Shown here piece after piece: positions 35,997-45,155 of a stretch of DNA of 64,000 nt. The notes below the pieces were generated by a model that ran no database searches, was not told the origin of the DNA, and was given only the letters and a program-made list of their open reading frames with translations. The DNA lies in assembly GCF_003337555.1 (NCBI RefSeq), contig NZ_QPJK01000009.1, positions 1 through 64,000 on the forward strand, read 5' to 3'. Every line of letters begins with the position of its first letter. Position 1 is the stretch's first letter. The DNA comes from Pseudorhodoferax soli (GTDB lineage Bacteria > Pseudomonadota > Gammaproteobacteria > Burkholderiales > Burkholderiaceae_C). Made by a program: the position numbers and the translations under genes.

Positions 35997-37361
35997 ATGC
36001 CATTGCCCGCCTTGACCCTTCCCCCGATCGGCCGCCTGGGCGTCCTGCTGGCCAGTGCCCTGCTGCTGGGCGCGTGCGGCGGCGACGACGCGCCGCAGGA
36101 GGCGGCTCCGCAGGCCGCCACCTGCCCTTCCGCCGTGCCGGCCACGGCGCGCTGCCTGCAGGGCCAGGACTCGGCCGGCGCCCACTACCTGATCGCCATG
36201 CCGCAGGACTGGAACGGCCACCTCGTGCTGCACGCGCACGGCGGCCCCAGCCTGGATGCGCCCACCATGGAGCGCGCCACCGAAGACCTCACGCGCTGGG
36301 CCATCATGGTCAAGGCCGGCTATGCCTGGGCCGGCTCGACCTTCCGGCGGGGCGGGGTCGAGGTGCGCGCCGCGGCCGAGGACACGGAACGCCTGCGCCG
36401 CATCTTCCGTGCGCATGTGGCGCGGCCGCAGCGCACCATCCTGCACGGCCAGTCCTGGGGGGCAGGCGTGGCGGCCAAGGCGGCCGAGATGTTCACGGCC
36501 GAGACCGTGGGCAGCCAGCCCTACGACGCGGTGCTGCTGACCAGCGGTGTGCTGGCTGGCGGCACGCGCTCCTACGACTTTCGCACCGACCTGCGCGTGG
36601 TCTACCAGTACCTGTGCAACAACCACCCGCGGCCCGGCGAGACGCCCTACCCGCTCAACATCGGGCTGCCGGCCGGCGTGACGATGGCGCAGTCCGACCT
36701 CAACGCGCGCACGGCCGAATGCCTGGGCCTGAACCTGCCGGCCGCGCAGCGCACGCCCGAGCAGCAGGCCAAGGTGGACACCATCACGCGGGTGGTCCGC
36801 ATCCCGGCCAGCGCGATCCAGGCGCACCTGAACTGGGGCACCTTCCACTTCCAGGATGTGGTGTCCAGGCGCACCGGCGGCGCCAGCCCGTTCGGCAACA
36901 CGGGCGCGGTCTACAGCGGCTCGGCCGACGATGCCGCGCTCAACGCCGGCGTGTTGCGCTACCGCGCCGATCCGCAGGCCGTGCAGCGCTTCGCGGCCGA
37001 TACCGACCCCACCGGCCGCATCCCGGTGCCGGTGCTGAGCACCAAGTGGATCAGCGATCCGACCGCCTTCGTCGAGCTCGACGCCTACTTCAAGGGCGTC
37101 ATGGACAGCGGCGGGAGCGGCGGGCGCCTGGTGCAGACCTTCACGCGCGAGGGCACGCACAGCTACATCAGCGACCCGACCTACCCGACGCTGCTGGCGG
37201 CGCTGCTGCGCTGGGTGGACACCGGCAGCAAGCCGACCGCGGTGGAGATCGCGCAGCAGTGTCCTGGCATGGAGGCGCAGTTCGGCGCGGGTTGCACCTT
37301 CGTGCCGGACTACGTGCCGGCCGCGCTGGACACCCGCGTGGTGCCGCGGGACCGGCCCTGA
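35997..37361 (+). CDS. Lipoprotein alpha/beta hydrolase
   Basis: A 454-aa secreted hydrolase. The signal peptide ends in the lipobox LLLGAC (lipidated cysteine near residue 27). The oxyanion region HAHGGPS and nucleophile elbow GQSWGAG (serine in GxSxG form) are clear; an acid and a C-terminal histidine (EGTHSYISDP) complete a likely triad. Four or more cysteines suggest disulfides. The substrate is unknown; the family includes esterases and feruloyl-esterase-like enzymes. Divergent expression from a LysR gene and a neighbouring Bug receptor points to uptake of an ester-derived acid, an inference. Confidence 0.82.
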   Translation: MPLPALTLPPIGRLGVLLASALLLGACGGDDAPQEAAPQAATCPSAVPATARCLQGQDSAGAHYLIAMPQDWNGHLVLHAHGGPSLDAPTMERATEDLTRWAIMVKAGYAWAGSTFRRGGVEVRAAAEDTERLRRIFRAHVARPQRTILHGQSWGAGVAAKAAEMFTAETVGSQPYDAVLLTSGVLAGGTRSYDFRTDLRVVYQYLCNNHPRPGETPYPLNIGLPAGVTMAQSDLNARTAECLGLNLPAAQRTPEQQAKVDTITRVVRIPASAIQAHLNWGTFHFQDVVSRRTGGASPFGNTGAVYSGSADDAALNAGVLRYRADPQAVQRFAADTDPTGRIPVPVLSTKWISDPTAFVELDAYFKGVMDSGGSGGRLVQTFTREGTHSYISDPTYPTLLAALLRWVDTGSKPTAVEIAQQCPGMEAQFGAGCTFVPDYVPAALDTRVVPRDRP

Positions 37362-38096
37362 TCACTCGCCATCGGGCACGTACATGTAGCCCACACTGCG
37401 CACGGTCTTGAGCACGCGGGGCTTGTCCGGGTTCGGCTCGATCTTGCGGCGCAGCCGCATCACGCGCAGGTCGATCGAGCGGTCGAGCGCGTCCCAGCTG
37501 CGGTTGTGGCCGTGGCTCATGATCTGGTCGCGGTTGAGCGGCCGGTTCGGATGCCGTGCGAACAGGGCCAGCAGGTCGAACTCGGTGGCCGACACCGCCA
37601 CCTCGCTGCCATCGTCGCAGCGCAGCAGCCGGCGCGCATCGAGGTCGAGTTCGCACAGGCCGAAGCGCGCGCGCCGCGGGTGAGGTGCCGGTGCCGCCGC
37701 GGGGCCGGGCGCAAGCCGGCGCAGCAGGTTGCGCAGCCGCGCCAGCAACTCGCGCGTCTCGAAGGGTTTGGTCACGTAGTCGTCGGCACCGACTTCCAGG
37801 CCGACGATGCGGTCCACCGCATCGGCCGCGCCGGTCAGCATGACCAGGCCCACGCGCGGATGGGTCTCGCGCAGCCAGCGCGCCAGGGACAGGCCGCTTT
37901 CGCCGGGCATGTTCACGTCCACCAGCACCAGGTCAGGCACCGCTGCGGCGACCAAGGCGCGCGCCTGGCCCGCATCGGCCGCCGTGCGCACGTCGAAGTT
38001 GTTGTGGACGAAGTACCGCGCGAGCACGTCGCGCAGCGCGGCTTCGTCGTCGACCACCAGCAGCCGCGGCCGGTTGGCGCTGTCCAGCGGCTCCAT
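37362..38096 (-). CDS. OmpR-family response regulator
   Basis: A 244-aa regulator. Receiver domain (about residues 10-125) has acidic residues D16 and D17, phospho-acceptor D60 in VLVDVNMPGESG and the lysine of VTKPFE. The winged-helix domain (about 145-240) has SATEFDLLALFARHPNRPLNRDQI and ends VLKTVRSVGYMYVPDGE. The ATG at 38096 has an AAGGAG site upstream. It is divergent from the seven-PAS kinase 92 bases away, its probable sensor. Its stop abuts the convergent hydrolase stop. Confidence 0.93.
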   Translation of the reverse strand: MEPLDSANRPRLLVVDDEAALRDVLARYFVHNNFDVRTAADAGQARALVAAAVPDLVLVDVNMPGESGLSLARWLRETHPRVGLVMLTGAADAVDRIVGLEVGADDYVTKPFETRELLARLRNLLRRLAPGPAAAPAPHPRRARFGLCELDLDARRLLRCDDGSEVAVSATEFDLLALFARHPNRPLNRDQIMSHGHNRSWDALDRSIDLRVMRLRRKIEPNPDKPRVLKTVRSVGYMYVPDGE

Positions 38097-38187
38097 GTGC
38101 GGCTCTCCTTGACGGGGATGGGACCGGGCGGATTGTAGGCGCGGCATGCGCTATGCTGGCCCGCCCCAGAACGGCTTTGTGCCCACC

Positions 38188-41100
38188 ATGCGCGCCGATT
38201 CCGCCGCCCCATCCGCCGCCACCGGCTTCGCAGCGCAGCTCATCGCGCATGCGCGCGATGGCGTGCTCGCCAGCGATGCGGCAGGCCGCGTGGTCGAGTG
38301 CAATCCCGCCGCCGAGCGCCTGCTCGGCTGGCCGCGCAGCGAGGCCCTGGGCCAGCCATTGGCCGCACTGCTGGTGCCCCTGCATGCCGACGAGCTGCAT
38401 GCCAGCGGCCTGCAGGCCTACCTGCGCTCGGGTGAAATGCGCGGCCTGGATGGGCTGCTCGAACTCGACGTGCTGCGCCGCGACGGCTGGGCCATCACGC
38501 TGGAGCTGTCGGTGTTCGCGCTGCCAGGCGAGGGCATGGCGGGGCTCTTCCTGCGCGATGTGTCCGAGCGCCAGTCCACCCAGCGCGCGCTGCGCCAGTC
38601 CGAGACGCGCTACCGCGCGCTGGTGGAGCACCTGGGGCAGGGCATGGCCGTGATCCAGCATGGCCGCGTGGCGTTCTGGAATGCGCGCGCCCTGGCCGTC
38701 ATGCGGTTGCAGGCCGCCGATGTGGAGGGCGCCGACTACCTGCAGTGGCTGCACCCGGACGACCGCGGCCTGGCTGCCGTGCGCCAGCAGGCGCGCCAGC
38801 GCGGCGACAAGGCGGCGCACCGCTACGAGCTGCGCCGCCTGCTGCCGGGCGGCGAGCTGCGCTGGCTGGACGTGCATGCCACCGTCGTGCCCTGGGGCGG
38901 CGAGCCCGCAACCATGGTGTTCTTCTCCGACATCACCGAGGCCAAGGCCACGCGCGCGGCACTGCTGGCCTCGGAGGAGCGCTTTCGCGCCGTGCTCGAG
39001 CACCTCAGCGAGGGCATGGTCGTGGTCCAGGACGAGAAGGTGGTCTACGCCAACCCGCGCGCTGCGCAGATCGTCGACATGCCGCTGGCGCAGATGCAGC
39101 AGATCGGCTTTCTCACCCGCGTGCACCCGGACGACCAGGCCCTGGTGCTGGAGCGCCAGCGCCAGCGCCTGGCCGGCGGCAGCCCGCCCGACCACTACGA
39201 GCTGCGCCTGCTGCTGCCCGGTGGCGTGGTGCGCTGGATCGCCATCGGCGTGGCGGTGGTGCCCTGGGGCGGCGCGCCGGCGGCGCTGATCTTCTTCACC
39301 GACATCACCGAGCACAAGGCCATGACGGAGGAGATCCGCGTGTCCGAGCAGCGCATGCGGGCCGTGGTCGAGCATGCGGGCGAGGGCACGATGGTCGTGA
39401 TCGAGACCGACAAGCCGGTGTTCGTGAACCTGCGCGCGCTGGAGATCCTGCGCATGACGCACGCCGAGCTCGACCAGCGCGGCTACCTGCAGCTGCTGCA
39501 CCCCGACGACCGCGCCATGGTGGTGGACCGGCGCCGGCGCCGGCTGGCCGGCGAACCGGTGGAAAGCCGCTACGAGGTGCGGCTGCTGGACAGCGACGGC
39601 GTGCAGCGCTGGATCGAGATGGGCACCACCATCGTGCCGTGGTCGGGCCAGCGCGCCACGCTGACCTTCTTCACCGACATCACCGACCGCAAGATGATGC
39701 TGGAGGCGCTGCACCGCTCCGAGGAGCGCTACCGCGCCGTCGTCGAGCATGTGGGCGAGGGCATGGTCGTGGTGCAGGACGACCGCTTCGTCTTCCTCAA
39801 CGAACGCGCGCTGCAGATCGCGCGCAGGACGCGCCGCGAATTGCTGGGCCAGAGCATCGTCAACGCCGTGCACCCGGAAGACCGCGCGATGGTCGCCGAA
39901 CGCCAGCGCCAGCGCGTGTCCGGCGAGCCCGTGCCCGACCGCTACGAGCTGCGCCTGCGGCATGCGGACGGCAGCACCACATGGATCGAGATCGGCGTGA
40001 CCCAGGTGCCCTGGGAGGGCAAGAGCGCCTCGCTCGGATTTTTCTCCGACGTGAGCCGGCGCAAGGCGCTGGAGGCGCGGCTGCGCGAGACGCTGGCCGA
40101 GCGCGAGACCATCCTGGAGAACTCGCGCGTGGGCATCGCCTTTCTGACGCAGGACCGCCAGCTGCGCTGGGCCAACCGGGCCATGGGCCGCATCTTCCGC
40201 ACCGACCGGGCGCTGCGCAGCGCGCCCAACTGGGGCGAGGTGGCGTTCGAGTCCCTGTTTCCCACGCCCGACGACCATGTCCGCTCCAGCGCCGCGATCG
40301 ACGCCCGCATGGCCGCACAACAGCCCTACGAGGCCGAGCTGCAGTTGCGCCGGCGCGATGGCGCGCTGTTCTGGGCCTCCGTCACGGGCACGGCCGTCAG
40401 CTCCAGCGATGCCACGCGCGGCACGGTCTGGACCGTCATGGACGTGACCGAGCGCAAGGAGCTCGAGGTGGCGCTGCAGCGCACCCTGTCCGAGCGCGAG
40501 GCCATCTTCGCCAGCGTGCTGGTGGGCATCGCCTTCAACGTGAACCGGCACATCCGCTGGGTCAACGACAAGTTCCTCGAGATCATGGGCTACAGCCGCG
40601 AGGAGCTGAGCGGCCAGCCATCGCGCATGCTGTACCCGGACGAGGAGAGCTACCAGCGCGAGGGCGCGTTGACGGCCGAGCACCTGCGCCGCGACGGCCA
40701 CTACACCAGCGAGCGCCAGATGGTGCGCAAGAACGGCGAGCGCATCTGGGTGCAACTGGCCGGGCGCTGCGTCTTCGGCAAGAACCCGGAGGCTGGCGCC
40801 ATCTGGACCTTCCTGGACATCACCGACCGCAAGCGCGCCGAGGACGACATCCGCGCCGCGCTCGTGCGCCAGCAGGAACTCAATGTGCTGCGCTCGCGCT
40901 TCGTGGCCATGACCAGCCATGAGTTCCGCACCCCGCTGGCCACCATCCTGTCCTCGGCCGAGCTCATCGCGCACTACGGCGAACGCATGGAAGTCGGCGA
41001 GCAGCAGGAGGTGCTGCAGGGCATCGTCTCCGGCGTGCAGCGCATGACCGGCATGCTCGACCGCATGCTGCTGATCGGCCGGGCCGACGCCCAGATGCTG

Positions 41101-41553
41101 GATTGCCGGCCGCAGCCACTGGACCTGGCCGCGCTGTGCCGCCACTGCGCCGAGGAAGTGCGCAGCCAGTACCCCGAGCGCGCGGCCGACATCGTCGTCG
41201 AGTACCGCTGCGCGAGCCCCGAGGGCCAGTTCGACGAACGGCTGCTGCGCCACGTGCTGGGCAACCTGCTGTCCAACGCCGTCAAGTACTCGCCGCAGGG
41301 CGGCCAGGTGCGCCTGCGGGTGCACGACCAGGCGGCGCGGCGCGTGTTCGAGGTCAGCGACCACGGCATCGGCATCCCGCTGGGCGAGCAGGCGCACCTG
41401 TTCGAGACCTTCCACCGCGCCAGCAACGTGGGCGCGATTCCGGGCACCGGCCTCGGCCTGGCGATCGCGAAGAAGGCGGTGGAGGCCCACGGCGGCAGCA
41501 TCGAGGTGCTGAGCGAGGCCGGGCAGGGCTGTTGTTTCCGGGTGCTGCTGTGA
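38188..41553 (+). CDS. Soluble seven-PAS-domain sensor histidine kinase
   Basis: A kinase of about 1121 aa with no membrane helix. Seven PAS domains precede the kinase core. PAS1 begins near residue 15 (RDGVLASDAAGRVVECNPAAERLLGW). PAS2-5 are four tandem, strongly similar units (each with VEHxGEGMVVxQ and HPDDR). PAS6 (NSRVGIAFLTQDRQLRWANRAMG) and PAS7 (VLVGIAFNVNRHIRWVNDKFLE) are a second related pair. The HisKA domain has phospho-acceptor H911 in SHEFRTPLATI; the ATPase domain has NLLSNAVKYSP, DHGIGIP and GTGLGLAIAKK. I chose the ATG at 38188; an in-frame ATG at 38146 is possible, but a TATGCT -10-like element at 38152-38157 lies between them. Its stop overlaps the receiver gene. Confidence 0.9.
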   Translation: MRADSAAPSAATGFAAQLIAHARDGVLASDAAGRVVECNPAAERLLGWPRSEALGQPLAALLVPLHADELHASGLQAYLRSGEMRGLDGLLELDVLRRDGWAITLELSVFALPGEGMAGLFLRDVSERQSTQRALRQSETRYRALVEHLGQGMAVIQHGRVAFWNARALAVMRLQAADVEGADYLQWLHPDDRGLAAVRQQARQRGDKAAHRYELRRLLPGGELRWLDVHATVVPWGGEPATMVFFSDITEAKATRAALLASEERFRAVLEHLSEGMVVVQDEKVVYANPRAAQIVDMPLAQMQQIGFLTRVHPDDQALVLERQRQRLAGGSPPDHYELRLLLPGGVVRWIAIGVAVVPWGGAPAALIFFTDITEHKAMTEEIRVSEQRMRAVVEHAGEGTMVVIETDKPVFVNLRALEILRMTHAELDQRGYLQLLHPDDRAMVVDRRRRRLAGEPVESRYEVRLLDSDGVQRWIEMGTTIVPWSGQRATLTFFTDITDRKMMLEALHRSEERYRAVVEHVGEGMVVVQDDRFVFLNERALQIARRTRRELLGQSIVNAVHPEDRAMVAERQRQRVSGEPVPDRYELRLRHADGSTTWIEIGVTQVPWEGKSASLGFFSDVSRRKALEARLRETLAERETILENSRVGIAFLTQDRQLRWANRAMGRIFRTDRALRSAPNWGEVAFESLFPTPDDHVRSSAAIDARMAAQQPYEAELQLRRRDGALFWASVTGTAVSSSDATRGTVWTVMDVTERKELEVALQRTLSEREAIFASVLVGIAFNVNRHIRWVNDKFLEIMGYSREELSGQPSRMLYPDEESYQREGALTAEHLRRDGHYTSERQMVRKNGERIWVQLAGRCVFGKNPEAGAIWTFLDITDRKRAEDDIRAALVRQQELNVLRSRFVAMTSHEFRTPLATILSSAELIAHYGERMEVGEQQEVLQGIVSGVQRMTGMLDRMLLIGRADAQMLDCRPQPLDLAALCRHCAEEVRSQYPERAADIVVEYRCASPEGQFDERLLRHVLGNLLSNAVKYSPQGGQVRLRVHDQAARRVFEVSDHGIGIPLGEQAHLFETFHRASNVGAIPGTGLGLAIAKKAVEAHGGSIEVLSEAGQGCCFRVLL
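38599..40092 (+). repeat. Tandem in-frame array of four PAS-coding units
   Basis: Four consecutive units inside the kinase gene begin at 38599, 38971, 39343 and 39718, a period of 372-375 bp (124-125 codons). Each starts with a (S)E-x-R-Y/F/M-R-A-V/L-V/L-E-H motif and ends with FF(S/T)DITE-like residues. The shared wording at protein level suggests duplication of one PAS unit, after which the copies drifted. Confidence 0.8.
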
Positions 41554-41945
41554 GTGGGGCGGCAACGGCCGGCGCCAGCGTCCTGGTGGCCGAGGACGAA
41601 CCGGAGATCCGCGCCAACCTGCAGCGCCTGCTGCGGCTGGAGGGCTACCGCGTACGGGTCGTCGCGGACGGGCGCGCAGCGCTGGCCGCGCTGCAGGAGC
41701 ACACGCCCGACCTGCTGCTGACCGACGCGATGATGCCCGAGCTCGACGGCGAGGCGCTGCTGCGCATGCTGCGCGCCGATGCCCGCTACGGGAAGCTGCC
41801 GGTGCTGCTGCTGACCGCGCGCGCGGACGCCGAGGACCACGCGCGCGCGCTGCAGGCCGGCGCCAGCGCGGTCGTGACCAAGCCGTTCCAGCGCGCCGTG
41901 CTGCTGGACTGCATCCGCGGCCTGCTGGCAGGCGCCAGCGCATGA
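41550..41945 (+). CDS. Receiver-only response regulator
   Basis: A 131-aa single-domain receiver. Acidic residues are in VAEDEPEI (about residues 13-20), the phospho-acceptor is D59 in LLLTDAMMPELDG, and the lysine is in VTKPFQRAVL. It has no output domain, so it likely relays phosphate or binds a partner protein. The GTG start at 41550 overlaps the kinase stop by four bases, and its stop overlaps the cyclase ATG by four bases, so kinase, receiver and cyclase are tightly coupled in translation. Confidence 0.9.
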   Translation: MSGAATAGASVLVAEDEPEIRANLQRLLRLEGYRVRVVADGRAALAALQEHTPDLLLTDAMMPELDGEALLRMLRADARYGKLPVLLLTARADAEDHARALQAGASAVVTKPFQRAVLLDCIRGLLAGASA

Positions 41946-44065
41946 ACCGTCGCTGGCGGGTGGTCGGCCAGCTGTCCGTGCTGGGTGCGACGCTGGCCCT
42001 GGCCCTGGCCGTGGTGCTGGCCGATCCGGCCTGGCTGCGCGCCATGCGCCATGCGGTCTTCGACCAGTACCAGCGCTGGCAGCCGCGCGTCGGGCAGGAC
42101 ATGGGCGTGCGCATCATCGACGTGGACGAGGAGAGCCTGGCGCGCTTGGGGCAGTGGCCCTGGCCCCGCACGCGCATGGCCGAGCTGCTCGACCGCGCCC
42201 GCGCAGGCGGGGCCGCCGTGGTCGGTTTCGACGCCGTGTTCGCCGAGCCCGACCGCAGCGCGCCGCGGGCCCTGCCGCAGCTGGCCGCGTTGCCGGCCGC
42301 CGCGCGTGCCGCGGTGCTGGCGCTGCCCGATCCGGATGCACGCTTCGCTGCCAGCCTGGCCGGTGCGCCGGCGGTGCTGGGCTTTTCCATGCGGCCCGAT
42401 GGCGCCGCGGCCGACCTGCCCGAGCGCGCACGCTACGTGCAGCTGGGCGCACCGGCCCTGGCCTACGTGCCGCGGGGCGGCAGCGTGGTGGCGCCGCTGC
42501 CGCTGCTGGCGCAGGCGGCGGCCGGGCTCGGTGCGCTGTCGTTCCTGCCCGATGGCGACGGCGTGCTGCGCCGCGTGCCGCTGGTGCTGCGCACGGGCGA
42601 GCGGCTGCTGCCCTCGCTGTCGGTGGAGATGCTGCGCGTCGCTGAGGGCCAGCACAACATCCTGCTGCGCGCCGACGGGGGCCCGACCGGCGGCCTGCGC
42701 GAGCTGCGGGTGGGCCGCCGGGCACTGCCCGTCACGGCCGACGGCGAACTCTGGCTGCACTTCCGCCAGGGCGACCCGGCGCGCCGCATCCCGGCCTGGC
42801 AGCTGCTGCAGGGCCAGGTCGATGGGCAGGCCCTGCGTGGCCGCCTGCTGCTGGTAGGCAGCTCGGCCCAGGGCCTGCAGGACCTGCGTTTCACGCCGTT
42901 GGGCGGCGTGGTGCCCGGCGTGGAGGTGCATGCGCAGGCGCTGGAGCAGATGCTGTCCGGCACGCCGCTGCAGCGGCCGGCCGAGATGGAGGCCCTGGAG
43001 GCGCTGGCGCTGCTGCTGGGGGGGCTGCTGGTCGGCGCGCTGGCGTTGCGGCATGGGCCGCTGCCGTCGGCGGCGGCGCTGCTGGCCGTGCTCGGCCTGT
43101 TTGCCGGCCTGGGCTGGTGGGCCTTTTCGGCCCAGCGCCTCCTGGTCGACCCGCTGACACCGGCGCTCGGTGTGCTGGCCGCCTTCCTCGTGCCCAGCCT
43201 GGTGCGCTACCACGCCAGCGAGCAGCGCAGGCGCTGGCTGGCACGTGCGTTCTCGCGCTATGTCTCGCCCAATCTCGTCTCGCACATCGTGCGGCACCCC
43301 GAGCAGCTCGCCCTGTCGGGCGAGCGGCGCGAATGCAGCTTCATCTTCACCGACCTGGCTGGCTTCACGGGGCTCATGGAACGCATCGACCCCGCCGATG
43401 CCGTGGGCCTGCTCAACGGCTACCTGGACGGCATGATCGCCATCGTGTTCCACCACCAGGGCACGCTGGACCGCATCATCGGCGACGCGCTGGCCATCAT
43501 GTTCTCGGCCCCGCTGGACCAGAGCGACCACCGCCAGCGTGCCTACGATTGCGCGCTGGAAATGCAGCGCTTCGCCCATGTCTATGCGAAGGGGCGGCCG
43601 CTGGGGCATACGCGCATCGGCGTGCACAGCGGCGAAGTGATCATCGGCAACTTCGGCGGCCGCACCATGTTCGATTACCGCGCCCTGGGCGATGCGGTGA
43701 ACACCGCCTCACGGCTCGAAGGCGCCAACAAGTACCTGGGCACCCGCGTGTGCGTGTCCGAGGCCACGCTGGCGGGCTGCACCGGGGCGCAGGTGCGCCC
43801 GGTGGCGCGGCTGCTGCCCAAGGGCAAGAGCCAGCCGCTGCGGGTGTTCCAGCCGCTGCACGATGGCCTGGCGGGCCCGGTGGACCCAGCCGCGCTGGCG
43901 GCCTATGCGCAAGCCTATGCGGCGTTGGAGGATGGCGCGCCAGAGGTGCTGGCGCTGTTCGAGGCGCTGGCCCTGCAGCAGCCGGACGATGCACTGGTGC
44001 GCATGCACCTGGAGCGCCTGCGCAGCGGCGGGCGCGGCGACCTCATCGTGCTCGACGGCAAGTGA
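41942..44065 (+). CDS. CHASE2-domain class III adenylate/guanylate cyclase
   Basis: A 707-aa membrane cyclase. An N-terminal helix (about residues 8-27) is followed by a periplasmic CHASE2 sensor (about 45-350, RIIDVDEESLARLGQWPWPR), then three membrane helices (about 350-430). The class III catalytic domain (about 460-640) has metal aspartates D471 (IFTDLAGFTG) and D515 (IIGDALAIMF), and the substrate/transition-state region DYRALGDAVNTASRLEG. The lysine usually found four residues before the second metal aspartate is an arginine (R511), which may affect nucleotide choice. It probably makes cAMP; cGMP is not excluded. It ends exactly where the convergent OmpA gene ends. Confidence 0.9.
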   Translation: MNRRWRVVGQLSVLGATLALALAVVLADPAWLRAMRHAVFDQYQRWQPRVGQDMGVRIIDVDEESLARLGQWPWPRTRMAELLDRARAGGAAVVGFDAVFAEPDRSAPRALPQLAALPAAARAAVLALPDPDARFAASLAGAPAVLGFSMRPDGAAADLPERARYVQLGAPALAYVPRGGSVVAPLPLLAQAAAGLGALSFLPDGDGVLRRVPLVLRTGERLLPSLSVEMLRVAEGQHNILLRADGGPTGGLRELRVGRRALPVTADGELWLHFRQGDPARRIPAWQLLQGQVDGQALRGRLLLVGSSAQGLQDLRFTPLGGVVPGVEVHAQALEQMLSGTPLQRPAEMEALEALALLLGGLLVGALALRHGPLPSAAALLAVLGLFAGLGWWAFSAQRLLVDPLTPALGVLAAFLVPSLVRYHASEQRRRWLARAFSRYVSPNLVSHIVRHPEQLALSGERRECSFIFTDLAGFTGLMERIDPADAVGLLNGYLDGMIAIVFHHQGTLDRIIGDALAIMFSAPLDQSDHRQRAYDCALEMQRFAHVYAKGRPLGHTRIGVHSGEVIIGNFGGRTMFDYRALGDAVNTASRLEGANKYLGTRVCVSEATLAGCTGAQVRPVARLLPKGKSQPLRVFQPLHDGLAGPVDPAALAAYAQAYAALEDGAPEVLALFEALALQQPDDALVRMHLERLRSGGRGDLIVLDGK

Positions 44066-44662
44066 TCAGCGGACCGTGACCTCGACGCGCCGGTTGCGCG
44101 GCTCGGCGGTCTCGTCCGGCGTGGACACCAGCAGGTTGGTCTCGCCGTGCGAGGTGATGTCCACATGCTGGGCCGCGGCGATGGCTTCCTTGAGCAGCTG
44201 GCCGACCTGCTCGGCGCGGCGCAGCGCGAGCGCTGCGTTCTGCTCGGCGCTGCCCACGGTGTCGGTGTGGCCGATGATGGACAGGTCGGCGGTCGGGCGG
44301 CTCTTCACGTCGGCAAGGATGTCGGCCAGCAGCGCCTGGGAGGCCGCTGTGATCTGTGCATTGCCCACGTCGAAATACAGCACGAACACGCGTGGTGGGC
44401 GTGGCTGGGCCGCCATGGCGGCGCCCGCGTCGCGCTGCAGCTGCTCGGGGCTCACGGTGAACACCGTGGCCGGGCCATCCAGCGCCACGGCCTGGCGCGG
44501 CGCCTTCAGTTCGGCGGCGCCGGCGGGGCTGCTGTAGACCACGCGGCCGGTGCTGCCGTCGGCGTTCTCCAGCAGCGCGACATAGGCCCGCGGAGGTGCC
44601 GGCGGCGTGGCGCAGCCGGCCAGCAGCAGGGCGGCGAGCAGGGCAGAGACGCGCCGCCTCAT
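44066..44662 (-). CDS. OmpA-family lipoprotein
   Basis: A 198-aa outer-membrane lipoprotein. The lipobox is LLAGC17. The C-terminal OmpA peptidoglycan-binding domain (about residues 90-198) has VLYFDVGNAQITAAS, the peptidoglycan signature GHTDTVGSAEQNAALALRRAEQV and RNRRVEVTVR. The N-terminal ~75 residues are unique and contain ENADGSTGRVVYSS. The ATG at 44662 overlaps the stop of the FecR-domain gene (ATGA), so the two are coupled. It converges on the cyclase gene without a gap. Confidence 0.9.
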   Translation of the reverse strand: MRRRVSALLAALLLAGCATPPAPPRAYVALLENADGSTGRVVYSSPAGAAELKAPRQAVALDGPATVFTVSPEQLQRDAGAAMAAQPRPPRVFVLYFDVGNAQITAASQALLADILADVKSRPTADLSIIGHTDTVGSAEQNAALALRRAEQVGQLLKEAIAAAQHVDITSHGETNLLVSTPDETAEPRNRRVEVTVR

Positions 44663-45096
44663 GGCTGCACCACCGCCACGAAGCGCGTGCCGCGTACGCC
44701 GATGATGCCGGTCGGCGTCTTGATCCTGACGGCCTCTGGCTTGAGCCTGGCGATGGCGCCCGACACGTATTGCAGGCTGCCGGCCCCGATGCTGCCACCC
44801 AGCTGCAGGCCGCCCTCGGCCGGCGCAAAGAGGAAGTCCTCCAGCGTGAAGGTGGTCGAGGGGCCGAAGGACAGCATGGTGTTGTCCTTGAGCGTGATGC
44901 CCAGGCTGCCGTCCGCGCCGGTGCGCACCACATCGCCCACCGCGAGCGCCATGCCCGCCCGGGCTGGCATGGTCTTGCCGGACGAGACGATGCTGGCCTG
45001 GCCGCTGGCGGTCTTCACGTAGCCGGCCGCCTGCGCCATCGCATTGCCGGCGGCCAGCGCCAGGGCGGCGCCGAGGATCAGAAGAAGCTGTTTCAT
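44659..45096 (-). CDS. FecR-domain periplasmic protein
   Basis: A 145-aa exported protein. Residues 1-22 are a signal peptide (MKQLLLILGAALALAAGNAMAQ). The rest is a FecR-type domain with GKTMPARAGMALAVGDVVRTG, SFGPSTTFTLEDF and the hallmark IKTPTGIIGVRGTRF. Unlike sigma-regulator FecR it has no membrane helix with a cytoplasmic tail, so it acts wholly in the periplasm. In known genomes such proteins often sit by CHASE2 cyclases and OmpA proteins, as here, but their job is unsettled. Confidence 0.88.
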   Translation of the reverse strand: MKQLLLILGAALALAAGNAMAQAAGYVKTASGQASIVSSGKTMPARAGMALAVGDVVRTGADGSLGITLKDNTMLSFGPSTTFTLEDFLFAPAEGGLQLGGSIGAGSLQYVSGAIARLKPEAVRIKTPTGIIGVRGTRFVAVVQP

Positions 45097-45155
45097 GGGG
45101 GGCCCGTGCGAGGCGCAGAGTGGTTCGGAGACCACATAACGATACACCTGCGGTT

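Noticed and set aside
37933-42390. A 1485-codon open frame on the minus strand opposite the kinase and cyclase
   Set aside because: The + strand kinase, receiver and cyclase are clear by motif and by overlapping starts, so this is an antisense shadow.
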